Shown in pieces: positions 16,588 to 25,512 of a stretch of DNA of 47,573 nt; position 1 is the stretch's first letter; each line of letters opens with the position of its first letter. The stretch lies in contig CAXMQS010000072.1 of assembly GCA_964195995.1 (NCBI GenBank), positions 1 to 47,573 of the forward strand, in the 5' to 3' direction. Position numbers and translations under genes: made by a program. The notes beneath the pieces were generated by a model. It made no database searches. It was not told where the DNA came from and was given only the letters and a program-made list of their open reading frames with translations. The stretch is from CAXMQS01 sp964195995. GTDB lineage: Bacteria > Actinomycetota > Acidimicrobiia > Spongiisociales > JAOTWH01.

Positions 16588-17469
16588 TTAGATCTTTATC
16601 CGAATTGCCCCTGGTATAACACCGGCAGCCAGGGAATCCGTTTTCCCCAGGTACTCCCCGTCTGCCTCGACTTCCCAGGGGCGGTCGATGGAGATCTCGG
16701 TGGTCGCGGCCGAGAAGCGACGCACCGCCTTGTGCGTTAGATGGGTACCGCGATTGACTCGGTGTTGTAGGACCACCGCATTGCGTTTGGGCCCGGTGAA
16801 CACCTGAACGTCGAGCTTCCCGTCAACGGTGCTGGCCTTGGGGGCGATGTTCATGCCTCCACCGAAGAACTGCGCGTTGGCCAGAACAACGAGACTGGCA
16901 ACGCCATCGAGAGCCTTATCGTCGGCCACCACCCGCAGCGGGGTCTTGCGGAATGTGGCGAGTGCCGGCCACACGCCGAGCTTGTACCTGGCGGCCCCGA
17001 TCCATTCGGGGAAGCGAGCGGACTGCCTCACGACCGCGGCGCCGAGGCCGAGGCTGGCGACGTTGGCGAAGAAGCGGCGTCCCCATGGCCCATCCACGAA
17101 TCCAACGTCGATCGTGTAGTCGGTCTCGCCGACCAATCGGTGTGCCGCCACCTCGAGCTCTTGGCTGATTCCGAAGGTGCGAAGCAGGTCGCATCCATTG
17201 CCGGCGGGAAGGATTCCCAGAGTGACGTCGGCGGGTCCTAGGGCCATCAGCGCATTGACGACGAGGTTGACCGTTCCGTCACCGCCCACTGCGAGGATTT
17301 TGCCGTAACCCGCACCCAAGCCTTCTTGAACCAACCTCTCCACATCGGCGGCGTCGCTGCTCTCTCGGACCTCGGCCTCTACGCCTACGGCGGCGAGCGC
17401 CTCCCTGACCCTGCCCTGCCTAGCCGCTCCTTTTCCCGCCCCCGGGTTAACGATCGTCCACCACGTCAT
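16588..17469 (-). CDS. Diacylglycerol/lipid kinase (YegS/LCB5 type)
   Basis: The 293-residue product carries the DAGK catalytic motifs: NPGAGKG at residues 8-14, VGGDGTVNLVVN near 60-72 and LPAGNGCDLLRTFGI near 87. Related actinobacterial proteins phosphorylate diacylglycerol or other lipids. The C-terminal region (DRPWEVEADGEYLG) closes the second domain. It overlaps the 3' end of helY by four bases, so it belongs to the tatA-tatC-helY transcript. Confidence 0.92.
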   Translation of the reverse strand: MTWWTIVNPGAGKGAARQGRVREALAAVGVEAEVRESSDAADVERLVQEGLGAGYGKILAVGGDGTVNLVVNALMALGPADVTLGILPAGNGCDLLRTFGISQELEVAAHRLVGETDYTIDVGFVDGPWGRRFFANVASLGLGAAVVRQSARFPEWIGAARYKLGVWPALATFRKTPLRVVADDKALDGVASLVVLANAQFFGGGMNIAPKASTVDGKLDVQVFTGPKRNAVVLQHRVNRGTHLTHKAVRRFSAATTEISIDRPWEVEADGEYLGKTDSLAAGVIPGAIRIKI

Positions 17470-19976
17470 TCGATGCCCCCCGCGGCGACAACACCCCTAT
17501 CGAGGGATCTGATGGCTTTGCCAACAACAGGCTGCAGCGGATCGAAGGCGTCGCCGAGCTGACGCAACAGGTCCATGACCTGACGACTGTTGCGAACCAG
17601 ATCGCCGGCCGCTTCGTCCTCACGCAGGATGACCTCGAGGTCCTCGCCCTGCGCCCATTCATACACGACAGCGGCGAAGCCATCTGCCGGCGGGCGTGGG
17701 GGTGCTATTCCGGCGGCGTCCTCGGCGGCGCTGAGCTCGTGGTCGATCTTCAGGAGCTCCTCGAAGCGTCCGGCGAGCTTGGCGGTCGGCACCGGACGCT
17801 GGTAGTCACGCAGTCTGGGTTCGTACACGAACATCGAAGCGAAGGCCGCAAGTTCGGCGTGGTCAAGCCCAAAAAAGAGTCTCTCCTCCATCGCTTGCAC
17901 GATCCGCAGGTCGAGCTCGTTGTAGACGAACCGCAGCTGCTCGCCTTTGGGGGTCAGCGACCAGCCATCCACATAGCCTCGCTCGTCAAGCAACCCGAGC
18001 AGTGCCTGGAATGACCTGACGAGGTCTCCCGTTGGCTTGTTGAGGCGACCGCTCAGCCGGCTGATGTCGCGTCGCAACCTGCGGCTGCGGCGCGTCGCTT
18101 CGATGTGCACCCCCAGGTCGGGGCAACCCAGCACCGGATCCGTGTTCTCTGTTGCTGCCGCCACCAAGAGGTCAGGCCCTGCAGCCGGTTCCCAGTGCCG
18201 CAACGTCTCGGCGACCTTGTCGCGATAGGCGGAATCGCGAGGAGCGAATGGTTCGGGGAGTACGACGGCTCCCAGGCGAACCGCTGACGGAGGCAAAGCG
18301 GCCGGTCGGAGGCGTTCCGCCTTTCCTGAGCCGGTGATCACAAGTAACCGAGGATTCGATCCCGTGCCCTTGGCCAGGACGACCCATCGCTGGCCTTGAC
18401 CCTCGATCACATCACCCGGCACCAGCTCCTGGGCGAACCGGCGCATCATCGACGAGAGCGGTGCCGCTGCGCCGGAATTGACGTAGGGAGCTACATCGCC
18501 TAGATGACACGTCGCGTCCGCATCCGAGGCCTTGAGCTCCTCCAGGAGCTCAGCTGCCCTTTCCTTCAGTTGCGATCGCTCGCGTTGGCCCTCGAATTGG
18601 CCAAACGATGCCTGTAACAGCTCCTCGGCTGTGGCCCTGTCGTATGTCGCGATCAGATTCACCGTCATGTTGTACGTTGGCCGAAAGCTCGATCGCAGGG
18701 GGTGGGTTCCGGCGGCGGCGATACCGGTCATTCGGGCGAACGGCACGAACGAGGAGTGGAGAACTACTGCCGTGCCATCACTGTCAATGCCCCGCCGGCC
18801 TGCCCTGCCGGTTAGCTGGGTGAAGTCGCCCGGTTGCAGCAGTTCATGGCCTTCCCCGTCGAATTTGCTGAGGCTCTCGATCACCACGGTGCGCGCCGGC
18901 ATATTGATGCCGAGAGCGAGCGTCTCGGTGGCGAAGACGACCTTGGCCAGCCCCTCGACGAATACCTCCTCGACTGCCTCCTTGAACGCAGGGACCATCC
19001 CTGCATGGTGAGCAGTGATTCCCTTCGTGAGACGCTCCAAGAAGGCGTCGAACCCGAGAACCCCAAGATCACGGACGGACAGATGGCGCGTGCGCACGGT
19101 GGCGATGCGCGTTATGCGCTCCGCCTCCTCGGTCGTCGTCAGAGACACCTTGGAGGCGACCTGCGTTGCAGCCGACTCACACCCGACACGCGAGAACACG
19201 AAATAGATCGCCGGAAGCCGATCTATTTCAGCGAGCTGCTCGACCACCTTGAGTCGCCTCGGCGGCGAGAACCGCCTCCTGCGACTGGCGGATGGTCGCA
19301 GCAGTTTCTCGAGGCGCCCGTTCGGCCTGCCGGAGAGGAACATCGGTTCGTAGAGCAGCCCCCCTGGGCTAGAGCTATCTGCGGCCATGTACCAGGTCTC
19401 GAGCGGAACGGGACGATGAGTCTCGACGACAAGTCGCGTTGGTCCGCGCCGCGACTCCACCCAGTCTGCGAAGTTGGACGGATTGGCGACCGTCGCGGAG
19501 AGGCAGACCAACCGCACCCTCCTTGGAAGATGGATGATCACCTCCTCCCACACCCCTCCCCTGGATCGATCGGCCAGGTAGTGCACTTCGTCGAGTATGA
19601 CCACGTCCAGATCAGCCAGATCGGGGCTCTCGGCATAGATCATGTTGCGCAACACCTCGGTCGTCATCACGACCACAGGCGCAGCCCCGTTGATGGAGTT
19701 ATCGCCGGTCAACAAGCCGACGGCCTCGTCGCCGTAGCTGGCTCTGAGGTCGGAGAACTTCTGATTTGAGAGCGCCTTTATCGGCGTCGTGTAGAAGGCC
19801 CGGCCACCTCGTCCCAGGGCGGCGACGATCGCCGCCTCGGCGACAACCGTCTTCCCGGCGCCGGTAGGGGCGGTGACCACGACCGACTCTCCGGCGTCGA
19901 TGGCGGTTGCGGCCTCTATCTGAAAGCTGTCCGGGGAGAATGGAAGGGTGTCGAGGTACTCGGCCGCCAGCCTCAT
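17466..19976 (-). CDS. helY: Ski2/Mtr4-like DEAD/DEAH RNA helicase HelY
   Basis: An 836-residue superfamily-2 helicase. Motif I is APTGAGKTVVAEAA, motif II is DEVH (VVILDEVHYLADRSRGG), motif III region SATVANPSNFADW, motif VI QLTGRAGRRG, followed by the Ski2-like winged-helix and helical-bundle regions. The ATG at 19976 (MRLAAEYLDTLPF) overlaps the tatC stop as ATGA; the open frame extends 46 codons beyond with tat-derived shadow sequence. In mycobacteria helY is next to tatC as well. Its role is probably RNA unwinding or structure remodelling. Confidence 0.95.
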   Translation of the reverse strand: MRLAAEYLDTLPFSPDSFQIEAATAIDAGESVVVTAPTGAGKTVVAEAAIVAALGRGGRAFYTTPIKALSNQKFSDLRASYGDEAVGLLTGDNSINGAAPVVVMTTEVLRNMIYAESPDLADLDVVILDEVHYLADRSRGGVWEEVIIHLPRRVRLVCLSATVANPSNFADWVESRRGPTRLVVETHRPVPLETWYMAADSSSPGGLLYEPMFLSGRPNGRLEKLLRPSASRRRRFSPPRRLKVVEQLAEIDRLPAIYFVFSRVGCESAATQVASKVSLTTTEEAERITRIATVRTRHLSVRDLGVLGFDAFLERLTKGITAHHAGMVPAFKEAVEEVFVEGLAKVVFATETLALGINMPARTVVIESLSKFDGEGHELLQPGDFTQLTGRAGRRGIDSDGTAVVLHSSFVPFARMTGIAAAGTHPLRSSFRPTYNMTVNLIATYDRATAEELLQASFGQFEGQRERSQLKERAAELLEELKASDADATCHLGDVAPYVNSGAAAPLSSMMRRFAQELVPGDVIEGQGQRWVVLAKGTGSNPRLLVITGSGKAERLRPAALPPSAVRLGAVVLPEPFAPRDSAYRDKVAETLRHWEPAAGPDLLVAAATENTDPVLGCPDLGVHIEATRRSRRLRRDISRLSGRLNKPTGDLVRSFQALLGLLDERGYVDGWSLTPKGEQLRFVYNELDLRIVQAMEERLFFGLDHAELAAFASMFVYEPRLRDYQRPVPTAKLAGRFEELLKIDHELSAAEDAAGIAPPRPPADGFAAVVYEWAQGEDLEVILREDEAAGDLVRNSRQVMDLLRQLGDAFDPLQPVVGKAIRSLDRGVVAAGGIE

Positions 19977-20683
19977 TTCTTCAGCCCAAAGCGGGCAGCC
20001 AGCAGCGTGAACTCGTACAACAGATAGAGCGGGGTCGACAACAGGAGAAGCGTGTACGGATCTCCACTCGGCGTGATCGCAGCGCCGATAGTCACGATGG
20101 CCAGAACGGCCCACCGTCGTCCGGAAGCCAAGCGCTGTCGGCTAACAGCTCCAACGGCCATCAGAGAGAACAAGAACACCGGGAATTGGAAGGCGATGCC
20201 GAACACGAGGATGAAGCGCATCGCGAAGGAGAGGTAGAAGGCTCCACCGACCGTCGGGTCGAGGCGCCCCTCGCCGAAGTCGATGAGAAACTCGAGGCCC
20301 CTTCCGAGCGACCAGTAGCCAAGCGAGACGCCGCTCAGAAACAGTCCGCTGAGCACCAGTATCCCCGGGATGATGTACCTCCGCTCCCGCTTGTTGAGAG
20401 CGGGTGCGATGAAGGCCCACACCTGCCACAGGACAATCGGAAAGGCGATGATGAGGCCACCGAACAGCGAGAGCTTCATGAACACCGAGAAAGCCTCTGT
20501 AGGCCGGAAGAAAGCCAGTTCCCTATCGCCTGCGACGTCCTCCCATGGACCGGTCAACAGGTCGAATATCCAGTTGCGAAAGATGAAGGCGATGATGCTG
20601 GCAACCACGATGGCGACAACCGCTTTGATAGCCCGCGACCGCAGCTCTTCGAGGTGTTCGACGAGGCTCATCGAGCCCGTCAC
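19973..20683 (-). CDS. tatC: Twin-arginine translocase subunit TatC
   Basis: The 236-residue integral membrane protein starts with the TatC signature MSLVEHLEELRSRAIKA and shows six hydrophobic segments, with FRPTEAFSVFMKLSLFGG between the first and second and FAMRFILVFGIAFQFPVFLF later. TatC binds the twin-arginine signal of exported folded proteins. GTG at 20683 overlaps the tatA stop as GTGA; an ATG four codons in (20671) is an alternative. In the minus-strand order tatA-tatC-helY. Confidence 0.96.
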   Translation of the reverse strand: MTGSMSLVEHLEELRSRAIKAVVAIVVASIIAFIFRNWIFDLLTGPWEDVAGDRELAFFRPTEAFSVFMKLSLFGGLIIAFPIVLWQVWAFIAPALNKRERRYIIPGILVLSGLFLSGVSLGYWSLGRGLEFLIDFGEGRLDPTVGGAFYLSFAMRFILVFGIAFQFPVFLFSLMAVGAVSRQRLASGRRWAVLAIVTIGAAITPSGDPYTLLLLSTPLYLLYEFTLLAARFGLKK

Positions 20684-21045
20684 AACGACTCCCCGGTCTC
20701 GCTGCTGGTCTCGCCCCCCGTATCGCTGCCGTCCTCAGCAGGCTGCGGCTTCTTGCCGACATCCGATAGGTCCGAGGCGACTTCGTCGATCCACTTCAGC
20801 TCACCCTCCGTGGTCTCGATCAGCTCCTTGCCGGCTGCGGAAAGATCGGTAGCTGCCTCACGGAATGGCTTGGAGATGGATTCAACGTCGTCGCCCAGCT
20901 CGCCTCGGATCTCGTCAGCTGCCGATCGGAGGTAGGACACTATTTGACCGGCGCGTCGTGCTATCTCGGGAAGGCGCCGCGGACCAAAGACGATGAGGGC
21001 GACCAACCCGATCGTCAGCAGCTCGGAGGGACTGAAGCTGAACAT
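20680..21045 (-). CDS. tatA: Sec-independent translocase protein TatA/TatB
   Basis: The 121-residue protein has one N-terminal membrane helix, the FGP hinge (VFGPRRLPEIARRAG) and an amphipathic helix, followed by an acidic, Ser/Thr-rich tail. It forms the pore or docking partner of TatC. The second half is longer than in many TatA proteins, and with only one such gene visible here it may serve both TatA and TatB roles; naming it tatA is a convention. Upstream is the zinc-ribbon gene with a small terminator-like hairpin in between. Confidence 0.9.
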   Translation of the reverse strand: MFSFSPSELLTIGLVALIVFGPRRLPEIARRAGQIVSYLRSAADEIRGELGDDVESISKPFREAATDLSAAGKELIETTEGELKWIDEVASDLSDVGKKPQPAEDGSDTGGETSSETGESL

Positions 21046-21079
21046 CGGTGGCCCAAATGGTAGGCCTACCGCCGGATGG

Positions 21080-21101
21080 GACCCCCCCCGAAGGGGCTCT
21101 C
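21080..21101 (-). terminator. Possible terminator hairpin after the zinc-ribbon gene
   Basis: On the minus strand the 3' flank of the zinc-ribbon gene (stop at 21104) reads GAGCCCC-TTCG-GGGG, a GC-rich stem closed by a UUCG-type tetraloop and followed by further G residues, with no clear T-run. It may be a terminator or pause before tatA, or just a GC-rich spacer. Confidence 0.35.
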
Positions 21102-21103
21102 AG

Positions 21104-21397
21104 TCAGCTGGAGAGGAGGTCGGTCATCCAGTCGTCGGTTTCAAGCGCCCGGCGGAACTCTTCGATCTCGTCGTTGGAGATGGGACCCACGGATTCGACC
21201 ACTTCGTAGACAACCCCTGCAGCGAGAAGGATGGTGACAACGCGCTGGCTGGCGGGCCTCTGCTCTTCATGATCGCAGTAGGGGCATGTGAAGAAGTAGC
21301 TTCCCGAGGTCCACTCCGGGGAGAGCTCGAGTCGCAGGTGCTGTTGAGTGAGTTCGATATCTCCGCAAGCACTGCATGTGGTTCGGATGGTGGTCAA
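21104..21397 (-). CDS. Small zinc-ribbon-like protein between pafC and tatA (unknown function)
   Basis: A 97-residue protein with two CxxC pairs: TTCSACGDIE near the N-terminus and FTCPYCDHEE around residue 37-44, consistent with one zinc site. The rest is mixed hydrophobic and acidic (VVYEVVESVGPISNDEIEEFRRALE). The start is TTG at 21397 with GGAG six bases before it. Function unknown. It sits between the Pup-ligase/WYL genes and the Tat genes in the same orientation, which suggests co-expression but does not prove a shared role. Confidence 0.7.
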   Translation of the reverse strand: MTTIRTTCSACGDIELTQQHLRLELSPEWTSGSYFFTCPYCDHEEQRPASQRVVTILLAAGVVYEVVESVGPISNDEIEEFRRALETDDWMTDLLSS

Positions 21398-21477
21398 GTG
21401 GCACTCCGCCTTGTTGGTTGGTCAATCAGGGTTTCGGCCCGCCCTCAGGGGGCCTGAATGACTATTCCACCAAATAG

Positions 21478-22419
21478 TCAATCGGCACTAGATACGTATC
21501 TAGTCATGATGCGCGCACGCAAATCGGCGGCGGCTGTGGCCACCTCGTCGCCCTCCACAAGCTCGGCGGCAGGACCCAATCGGACCAAGAGTCGCGCCGC
21601 GACGAGCGGCGCCGATGCACTGAAACGGACCGTAAGCCCTTGCGGTCCGTCCTCCACCAAGTCGACCGGGTAGTACTCCGCGACCCAGCGGGCCTCCGGT
21701 GCCAGGCGGATCACCGCATGCACATCATCAACCCCGGGTGAGTAGTCGATGACGGGTTCTGGGCTGCCCGCCGGCTTGGTGAACAGCTCGCTGTTCAGCT
21801 CGGCCTCACGGATCCGATCGACACGGAACACCCTCTCCCCCTCTGCTAGTCGGCAGTGGCCGCGCACATACCAATTACCGAGGGCAGAGAAGACGCTCCA
21901 CGGCTCGACGATCCTTTCGGTTGTCACGCCAGAAGCCAGACCGGAATACTCGATCGAGACGGTTTGGCCTACCTCTACCGCACCGCGCAACAGCGGCACC
22001 AGGTCCGGCTCGTTAGGAAGATCGACGACCAACGAGTCGTCACCATCGGGGAGAAGAGCCCGTTGCAGCTTGGCAACGCCCCGCTCCAGGGCTTCTGAGG
22101 CCAGTCCGGCGGAGAGCAGCGCCATCCCCGACGCCAGCAGCGTTAGTGCTTCGGCAGGAGTCAAGCGCGGCGAGGATGAGAAGTAGTCGGCCATATCGAC
22201 GATGACTTCGTCCTCGTCTATGTACGCCTCCATGAGATCTCCAGGGCCGTAGCCGGGAAGTCCACAAATGAAAACCAGATTCAGGTCTTCGGTCAGCTCC
22301 TTGGCGCTGTACCCAAATCGTTCAGCGACATCGTTGACGCTGACACCAGGGTTGGCGATGACCCACGGCAGCATCGAGAGGATCCGGGTCAGGCGAGCCG
22401 CGGTTCGATTGCTCGTCAC
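21478..22419 (-). CDS. pafC: WYL-domain transcriptional regulator PafC
   Basis: The 313-residue protein has an N-terminal winged-helix region (RLTRILSMLPWVIANPGVSVNDVAERFG) and a WYL domain with WYVRGHC and a C-terminal WCX region. PafB and PafC act together as an activator of DNA-damage genes in mycobacteria. The start is GTG and overlaps pafB as GTGA. Identity as PafC comes from its position after pafB and from its WYL plus HTH architecture. Confidence 0.92.
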   Translation of the reverse strand: MTSNRTAARLTRILSMLPWVIANPGVSVNDVAERFGYSAKELTEDLNLVFICGLPGYGPGDLMEAYIDEDEVIVDMADYFSSSPRLTPAEALTLLASGMALLSAGLASEALERGVAKLQRALLPDGDDSLVVDLPNEPDLVPLLRGAVEVGQTVSIEYSGLASGVTTERIVEPWSVFSALGNWYVRGHCRLAEGERVFRVDRIREAELNSELFTKPAGSPEPVIDYSPGVDDVHAVIRLAPEARWVAEYYPVDLVEDGPQGLTVRFSASAPLVAARLLVRLGPAAELVEGDEVATAAADLRARIMTRYVSSAD

Positions 22420-23345
22420 TCCTCCCCCCGCACTCTGGCAAGCATCTGGGCACGGAGCTTCGGCGGTCCCGTCACCTCGGCGTGTTCATCGAAGCCGATC
22501 AACCAGCCGATGAAGGCCTCACTGTTGGCTACCGGAAGGGTGACCTCGATGCTCCCATCCTTGCCGATCGGCTTGACGATGGCGGCGCTCGTCAATTGAC
22601 GCTCGGCCCACCAGGCCCCCTCCGGATCGAACACAACGGTGGCTTCGAGGTCGTCTGACCCCGCGTCCCACGGCACGTCGGAGAGCGCGGTGGCCACCTT
22701 GAACCCCTTGGGGCGCTCGAAGGCTTGACGTTCGGAGCCGACACCCACCTTCGTCGCTCGATCGAGCCGATAGGCCCTCACCTCGGTTGCGCCGCGTTCG
22801 GGTCCAAGGACGTACCAGTGTCCGCGCCTGTGAACCAGTCCGTATGGGTGAATGCGCCGCTTCTTGTCTCGATAGTCGAACGTCAGCAGGCGGTGTTCTT
22901 GAACCGCAGCGAAGATGGAAGAGATCACCTCAGCATCTGCGCCGAGGTCAGCGGCGAGAGGCTCCCCGGCGACCTGGGCAGGTGTGCCGCCGAGCTTGAA
23001 CAGCGCTCCGGGTCCAGGGGCAGCGCTGCCCACCCGCACTGCGTGCGCCGCCAGCCCGAGGGCGGCCAGCTCGTCGTCGGTAAGTCCCGGGTCATCGAGT
23101 CGATAGCTCTCCGGGGGCACGACATAGCCGAATTCGACTTCCCAGTGATCCGTCGCCGCCATCGATAAGGGGATGCCGAGGCTGCGTAGCAGATCCTTGT
23201 CGCGCTCGAACATCCTGCGAAAGGTCTCGTCCGAGTCCTGGCCGTATCCGGCGACCGTATGCCGGATCTCGTCTGCGCTCACCGGACGGCCCACGGTGAG
23301 GAGGAAGGCCAGCAGGTTGAGGATGCGTTGGATGACCGTCTTCAT
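22416..23345 (-). CDS. pafB: WYL-domain transcriptional regulator PafB
   Basis: The 309-residue protein has an N-terminal HTH (RILNLLAFLLTVGRPVSADEIRHTV) followed by FRRMFERDKDLLRSLGIPL typical of PafB, and a WYL domain with HWYVLGPE. PafBC is a heterodimeric transcriptional activator of the RecA-independent DNA damage response in mycobacteria. It follows pafA after an 85-base gap with no recognisable element and is overlapped by pafC by four bases. Confidence 0.92.
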   Translation of the reverse strand: MKTVIQRILNLLAFLLTVGRPVSADEIRHTVAGYGQDSDETFRRMFERDKDLLRSLGIPLSMAATDHWEVEFGYVVPPESYRLDDPGLTDDELAALGLAAHAVRVGSAAPGPGALFKLGGTPAQVAGEPLAADLGADAEVISSIFAAVQEHRLLTFDYRDKKRRIHPYGLVHRRGHWYVLGPERGATEVRAYRLDRATKVGVGSERQAFERPKGFKVATALSDVPWDAGSDDLEATVVFDPEGAWWAERQLTSAAIVKPIGKDGSIEVTLPVANSEAFIGWLIGFDEHAEVTGPPKLRAQMLARVRGEE

Positions 23346-23430
23346 GACTGCCGAGCGTAGAGCGGCAGGACGGAGGGTGGAAGCACCGGGTCGGACACCG
23401 TCCCACAGAGTTCGCCTGGGAACGGCCTGC

Positions 23431-24786
23431 TTACAGGCTCTCGATCAGCCTCTCGACACGCTCGTCAACGGCCTTGAACGGGTCCTTGCACAGAACGGTG
23501 CGCTGCGCCTGGTCATTGAGCTTGAGATGCACCCAGTCCACAGTGAAGTCGCGGTGGCGTGCCTTGGCCGCCTTGATGAAGTCGCCCCGCAGGCGAGCCC
23601 GCGTCGTCTGTGGCGGCGAAGTCATGGCCTTGGTGATGGCATCATCGGTCACAACTCGGTCCATCAGGCCCCGCCTGTCGAGGATGTGGTAGAGGCCGCG
23701 GTCCCTGCTCACGTCGTGATACGCCAGGTCCATCAGCGCCAGCTTGGGGTGGGACAGCGGGAGGTCGTCCCGTGCCCTGAAGTCCTCGATCAGGTGGTAC
23801 TTGGCGACCCAGTCCACCTCACGCCTGAGGGACAGCGGGTCCTTCTCGAGGCCGGTGAGGAGGTGCTCCCACATCTCAACAGCCTTGTGCACCTCGGGCG
23901 GGAAGCCGTTGGACCGGGCGTAGCGCATGGCTCTCTCCAGGTACTCCCATTGCATGTCGAGAGCAGACAGCTCACGCCCGTTCGCTAAGCGCACCTTGCG
24001 GCGACAGGTGATGTCGTGACTGATCTCTCGGATGGCACGGATCGGGTTCTCGAGGGTCAGATCACGGAATACGACGTTGTCCTCGAGCATCTGCAACAGG
24101 GCTGCCGTCACCCCAACCTTGGCATAGGTCGTGTACTCAGACATGTTGGAGTCGCCGGCGATGACGTGAACGCGCCTGTAGCGCTCGGCGTCGGCATGCG
24201 GCTCGTCCCGCGTGTTGATGATGGGGCGGCTCCTGGTGGTCGCGGAGGAAACACCCTCCCAGATGTGCTCGGCTCGCTGCGACAGGCAGTAGACGGTGCC
24301 GCGGGCTGTGTAGAGCAGCTTGCCCGCGCCCGACCACACCTGGCGCGACACAAAGAAGGGGATGAGGGTGTCGATGATGCGGCCGAAATTGCCCTGGCGC
24401 CCCACCAGATAGTTCTCATGGCACCCGTAGGAGTTGCCTGCGGAGTCGGTGTTGTTCTTGAAGAGGTAGATCTGCCCCCGGATTCCCTCTTCCTCGAGGC
24501 GTTCCTCTGCCGAACGGAGCAACCCCTCGAGAATCCGCTCGCCTGCTCGGTCGTGGGCAACGAGGTCGTAGAGAGAATCGCACTCCGGAGTCGCATACTC
24601 GGGGTGACTCCCGACGTCGAGGTAGAGGCGAGCTCCGTTCTCGAGAAAGACATTGGACGAGCGGCCCCAACTCACGACTCGGCGAAACAGGTACCTCGCA
24701 ACCTCGTCTGGTGACAGGCGGCGCTGGCCGCGGAGAGTGCAGGTGACCCCGTACTCACTCTCGATGCCGAAGATGCGTCTTTCCAT
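23431..24786 (-). CDS. pafA: Pup--protein ligase PafA
   Basis: PafA attaches Pup to substrate lysines with ATP. The 451-residue product has the metal-binding FGIESEYG (Glu9 at residue 9), catalytic Asp57 in GARLYLDVGSHPEYATPECD, and the IYLFKNNTDS and RPIINTRDEPHAD motifs of the glutamine-synthetase-like Pup ligases, plus the C-terminal domain. The length is nearly the same as in M. tuberculosis. The ATG at 24786 is chosen because it gives MERRIFGIES; the frame extends 14 codons further without similarity. It lies downstream of prcA after 45 bases. Confidence 0.97.
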   Translation of the reverse strand: MERRIFGIESEYGVTCTLRGQRRLSPDEVARYLFRRVVSWGRSSNVFLENGARLYLDVGSHPEYATPECDSLYDLVAHDRAGERILEGLLRSAEERLEEEGIRGQIYLFKNNTDSAGNSYGCHENYLVGRQGNFGRIIDTLIPFFVSRQVWSGAGKLLYTARGTVYCLSQRAEHIWEGVSSATTRSRPIINTRDEPHADAERYRRVHVIAGDSNMSEYTTYAKVGVTAALLQMLEDNVVFRDLTLENPIRAIREISHDITCRRKVRLANGRELSALDMQWEYLERAMRYARSNGFPPEVHKAVEMWEHLLTGLEKDPLSLRREVDWVAKYHLIEDFRARDDLPLSHPKLALMDLAYHDVSRDRGLYHILDRRGLMDRVVTDDAITKAMTSPPQTTRARLRGDFIKAAKARHRDFTVDWVHLKLNDQAQRTVLCKDPFKAVDERVERLIESL

Positions 24787-24831
24787 GCCGGCCGAGGGTA
24801 CCGGAACCCCGCTATTCCGCAGGACCAACGA

Positions 24832-25512
24832 CTAGAGGGCTGCCGCCCCAAAGTCGTCAGCTCCGAGTCGGCGGAACAAGCGCCTGCCGAGGGTTCGGTC
24901 GAGAACGGCCGCCTCCCAGTCTTGCGCCGCAATGTCCCTGTTCTCGGCCTGAGCGAATAGGCGGGCGCACAGGCCGACGGCGGCGCTCAGGTTCATGCCA
25001 TCGGTGTAGTCCCGCTCCAGGGGCTCCTGCAGCTCCTCGCCGAGCCCCCCGATAACGGCGAATCGGCGTTCGTCGAAGAGCGTTCCGTCATAGGTGAGAT
25101 GGAACAGACGGGTTTCCTCAGCACTATCGCCGACCTCGGCGACGAGGATCTCGACCTCATATGGCTTCACATCTTGCGTGAAGATGTGCCCAAGTGTCTG
25201 CGAGTAGGCATTGGCAAGCGACTTGGCGGTGACGTCGGATCTGGCGTAGGTGTATCCCTTGACGTCGGCATGCCTGATCCCGGCGACCCGAAGCGCTTCG
25301 AACTCGTTGTACTTCCCGACGCCGGCAAAAGCGACCCTGTCGTAGATCTCGCTGATCTTGAAGAGCGCCCCCGACGTGTTCTCCCCCATGAGCAGCACGC
25401 CATTGTCGTACTCGAGCGCCATGATGGAACGGCCTCGGGCAATGCCTTTTCGGGCGTACTCAGCCCGATCCTTCATCAGCTGTTCGGGGGGTACGTAGAA
25501 AGGAACGCTCAT
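24832..25512 (-). CDS. prcA: 20S proteasome alpha subunit
   Basis: The 226-residue alpha subunit forms the outer rings and gate of the bacterial proteasome. It starts MSVPFYVPPEQLMKDRAEYARKG, like the mycobacterial N-terminal gate, and has ALFKISEIYDRVAFAGVGK with Lys52, the residue that receives the C-terminal carboxylate of the Mpa/ARC ATPase. The C-terminus lies 45 bases before pafA. It overlaps prcB by four bases. Confidence 0.96.
   Translation of the reverse strand: MSVPFYVPPEQLMKDRAEYARKGIARGRSIMALEYDNGVLLMGENTSGALFKISEIYDRVAFAGVGKYNEFEALRVAGIRHADVKGYTYARSDVTAKSLANAYSQTLGHIFTQDVKPYEVEILVAEVGDSAEETRLFHLTYDGTLFDERRFAVIGGLGEELQEPLERDYTDGMNLSAAVGLCARLFAQAENRDIAAQDWEAAVLDRTLGRRLFRRLGADDFGAAAL

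Noticed and set aside
18834..19769. Long plus-strand open frame (about 311 codons) opposite helY
   Set aside because: Shadow frame of a high-GC gene; its composition is His/Arg/Glu-rich with no motif, while the minus strand shows clear helicase motifs.
19907..20935. Long plus-strand open frame opposite tatC and tatA
   Set aside because: Polar composition typical of the antisense of membrane genes; no motif.
24016..24714. Plus-strand open frame opposite pafA
   Set aside because: Antisense shadow; pafA motifs are on the minus strand.
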